From assembly GCA_937920335.1 (NCBI GenBank), contig CALGUT010000434.1, positions 1-15,348 on the forward strand: 15,348 nucleotides of DNA. Reading direction: 5' to 3'. Below, in pieces: positions 14,299 to 15,348 of the stretch. The notes beneath the pieces were generated by a model that searched no databases, was not told where the DNA came from, and saw only the letters and a program-made list of their open reading frames with translations. Made by a program: the position numbers and the translations under genes. This stretch comes from an uncultured Opitutales bacterium (lineage in GTDB: Bacteria > Verrucomicrobiota > Verrucomicrobiia > Opitutales > UBA2995). The stretch's first letter is position 1, and the number at the start of each line of letters is the position of its first letter.

Positions 14299-15348
14299 TT
14301 AACTATTCCTGCGCAGATGAGTGCGGATGGGCACTTTTTTGAGTGCCTCGGTCAGTCGTTCGGTTCTGACAGGCTTCGTGATGAAGTCGTGCATACCCAC
14401 TTTCAACGCTTTTTCTTTGTCGCCACCCATCGCTGCTGCGGTGAGAGCGATTATCCAAGGGCGTTCAGTCACAGAGTATTTTTCACAAATCCTTCGTGTA
14501 GCCTCCAAGCCATCCATGACAGGCATTTGAATATCCATTAAGATCGCGTCGTACTGATCTTCTTCCAATCGGTCGAGCGCCTCTTGTCCATTGCAAGCCA
14601 CTGTGATCGGGTCCGTAAACCCGAGTTTTTTAAGTAGTAATAGAACTACCTTTTGGTTAACCGGATTGTCTTCGGTGATCAGTAGTTTGATGGGATGTTC
14701 CTTGGCAAAGGAATAGGGAGATTTCGTTTTCCGCTCTGGCGCTATACTCTTGGGCCTATGGTCAACGACTGACAGCAACGAGGTGTGCAGAGAGGAAGGT
14801 TTTATTGGCTTACTTAGAATTTCTGTGAAATGGCGACTGATCGGTTCCTCCAAGATCGATCCAATCGAGCTCAAAAGTACTAATGGAAGTTCTTTCTCGG
14901 TACGGAATTCCCGGATTTTCATCGCGAGCTCTTTGCCATCCATAACGGGCATCTTGTAGTCAAGTAATGCGAGATCGAAAGTTTCTCCCTTAATGATTTC
15001 TGCGAGAGCCTCAGGCCCGGATTCGCACATGTGAGGGATCATTCCCCAGGCCTTTGTTTGAGCGAGGAGAAGTTTGCGATTGATGTCGTTGTCGTCGATG
15101 ATCAGGACCCGCTTACCAGTAAGTTGAGGATCTTTTTGCTTAAGATAGAGTCGGTTCTGTGTAGGAAAGGGTTTGCCGAGTATGGAGAAGTGAAATGTAG
15201 ATCCTTTGTCGACAGTGCTCTTGACCTTCATTTGGCCCCCCATGATTTCTGCCAATCGTTTAGAGATGGCCAATCCCAGACCGGTTCCTCCGTATTGACG
15301 CGTGGTTGAGTTGTCCGCTTGGGTAAATGACTTAAAGAGCCTATCGAG
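14299..15348 (-). CDS. hybrid sensor histidine kinase, C-terminal part (HATPase end, REC, REC); N-terminus outside window
   Basis: The frame is open from the right edge to a stop at 14299, giving the last about 349 residues. It begins inside the ATPase domain: LFKSFTQADNSTTRQYGGTGLGLAISKRL contains the F-box and G2 box. Two receiver domains follow. The first has RVLIIDDND, phospho-acceptor in LALLDYKMPVMDG and a LSKPI Lys. The second has LLITEDN, ILMDIQMPVMDG, and the Lys in ITKPV. Both keep the acidic pocket, Asp and Lys, so both look functional. No HPt domain follows the second receiver; the protein ends 20 or so residues later in a basic tail (RTHLRRNS). A separate HPt protein would be needed to pass phosphate on. 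Its sensor region is not visible. The tolC-like gene starts about 130 nt downstream, after a hairpin. Confidence 0.93.
   Translation of the reverse strand, partial: LDRLFKSFTQADNSTTRQYGGTGLGLAISKRLAEIMGGQMKVKSTVDKGSTFHFSILGKPFPTQNRLYLKQKDPQLTGKRVLIIDDNDINRKLLLAQTKAWGMIPHMCESGPEALAEIIKGETFDLALLDYKMPVMDGKELAMKIREFRTEKELPLVLLSSIGSILEEPISRHFTEILSKPIKPSSLHTSLLSVVDHRPKSIAPERKTKSPYSFAKEHPIKLLITEDNPVNQKVVLLLLKKLGFTDPITVACNGQEALDRLEEDQYDAILMDIQMPVMDGLEATRRICEKYSVTERPWIIALTAAAMGGDKEKALKVGMHDFITKPVRTERLTEALKKVPIRTHLRRNS

Overview
The window is a densely coded stretch with every recognisable gene on the minus strand. The host is a Gram-negative (diderm) bacterium: it has a TolC-type outer-membrane factor with a signal peptide, a SixA phosphatase and a hybrid histidine kinase. 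The style of the valyl-tRNA synthetase and the general absence of Shine-Dalgarno sequences would fit Verrucomicrobiota (Opitutia-like), but that placement is impression only and is weakly supported.

Layout in the direction of transcription (high to low coordinates): (1) the C-terminal half of a hybrid histidine kinase with two receiver domains, cut by the window edge (15348-14299); (2) a TolC-family outer-membrane factor and a SixA-like phosphohistidine phosphatase (14168-12110); (3) a 586-base non-coding region (12109-11524) with a MITE-like inverted-repeat element, a perfect 14-bp palindrome, several hairpins and a tandem direct repeat; (4) a tightly packed five-gene module (11523-3819): a receiver-histidine kinase fusion, a VAO/PCMH-type flavin oxidase, a FabF-like ketosynthase with an altered active site, a multi-pass membrane histidine kinase interrupted by an in-frame TAA, and a soluble kinase-like protein whose ATP-binding half has decayed; (5) valS (3737-966); (6) the N-terminal part of a PIN-PhoH protein (827 to the left edge).

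The module in (4) is the most interesting part. Junctions of 16 nt overlap, 4 nt overlap, 13 nt gap and 19 nt overlap argue for one transcript. Two lipid/aromatic-metabolism enzymes lie between three two-component kinases, with no DNA-binding output regulator in the window. Only the first kinase has a complete catalytic core as read; the second loses its ATPase domain to a nonsense codon and the third keeps the phospho-accepting His but not the ATP-binding motifs. A working hypothesis, and only that, is that the enzymes make or modify a small molecule sensed by the membrane kinase. The hybrid kinase and the SixA-like phosphatase upstream add further phosphorelay parts.
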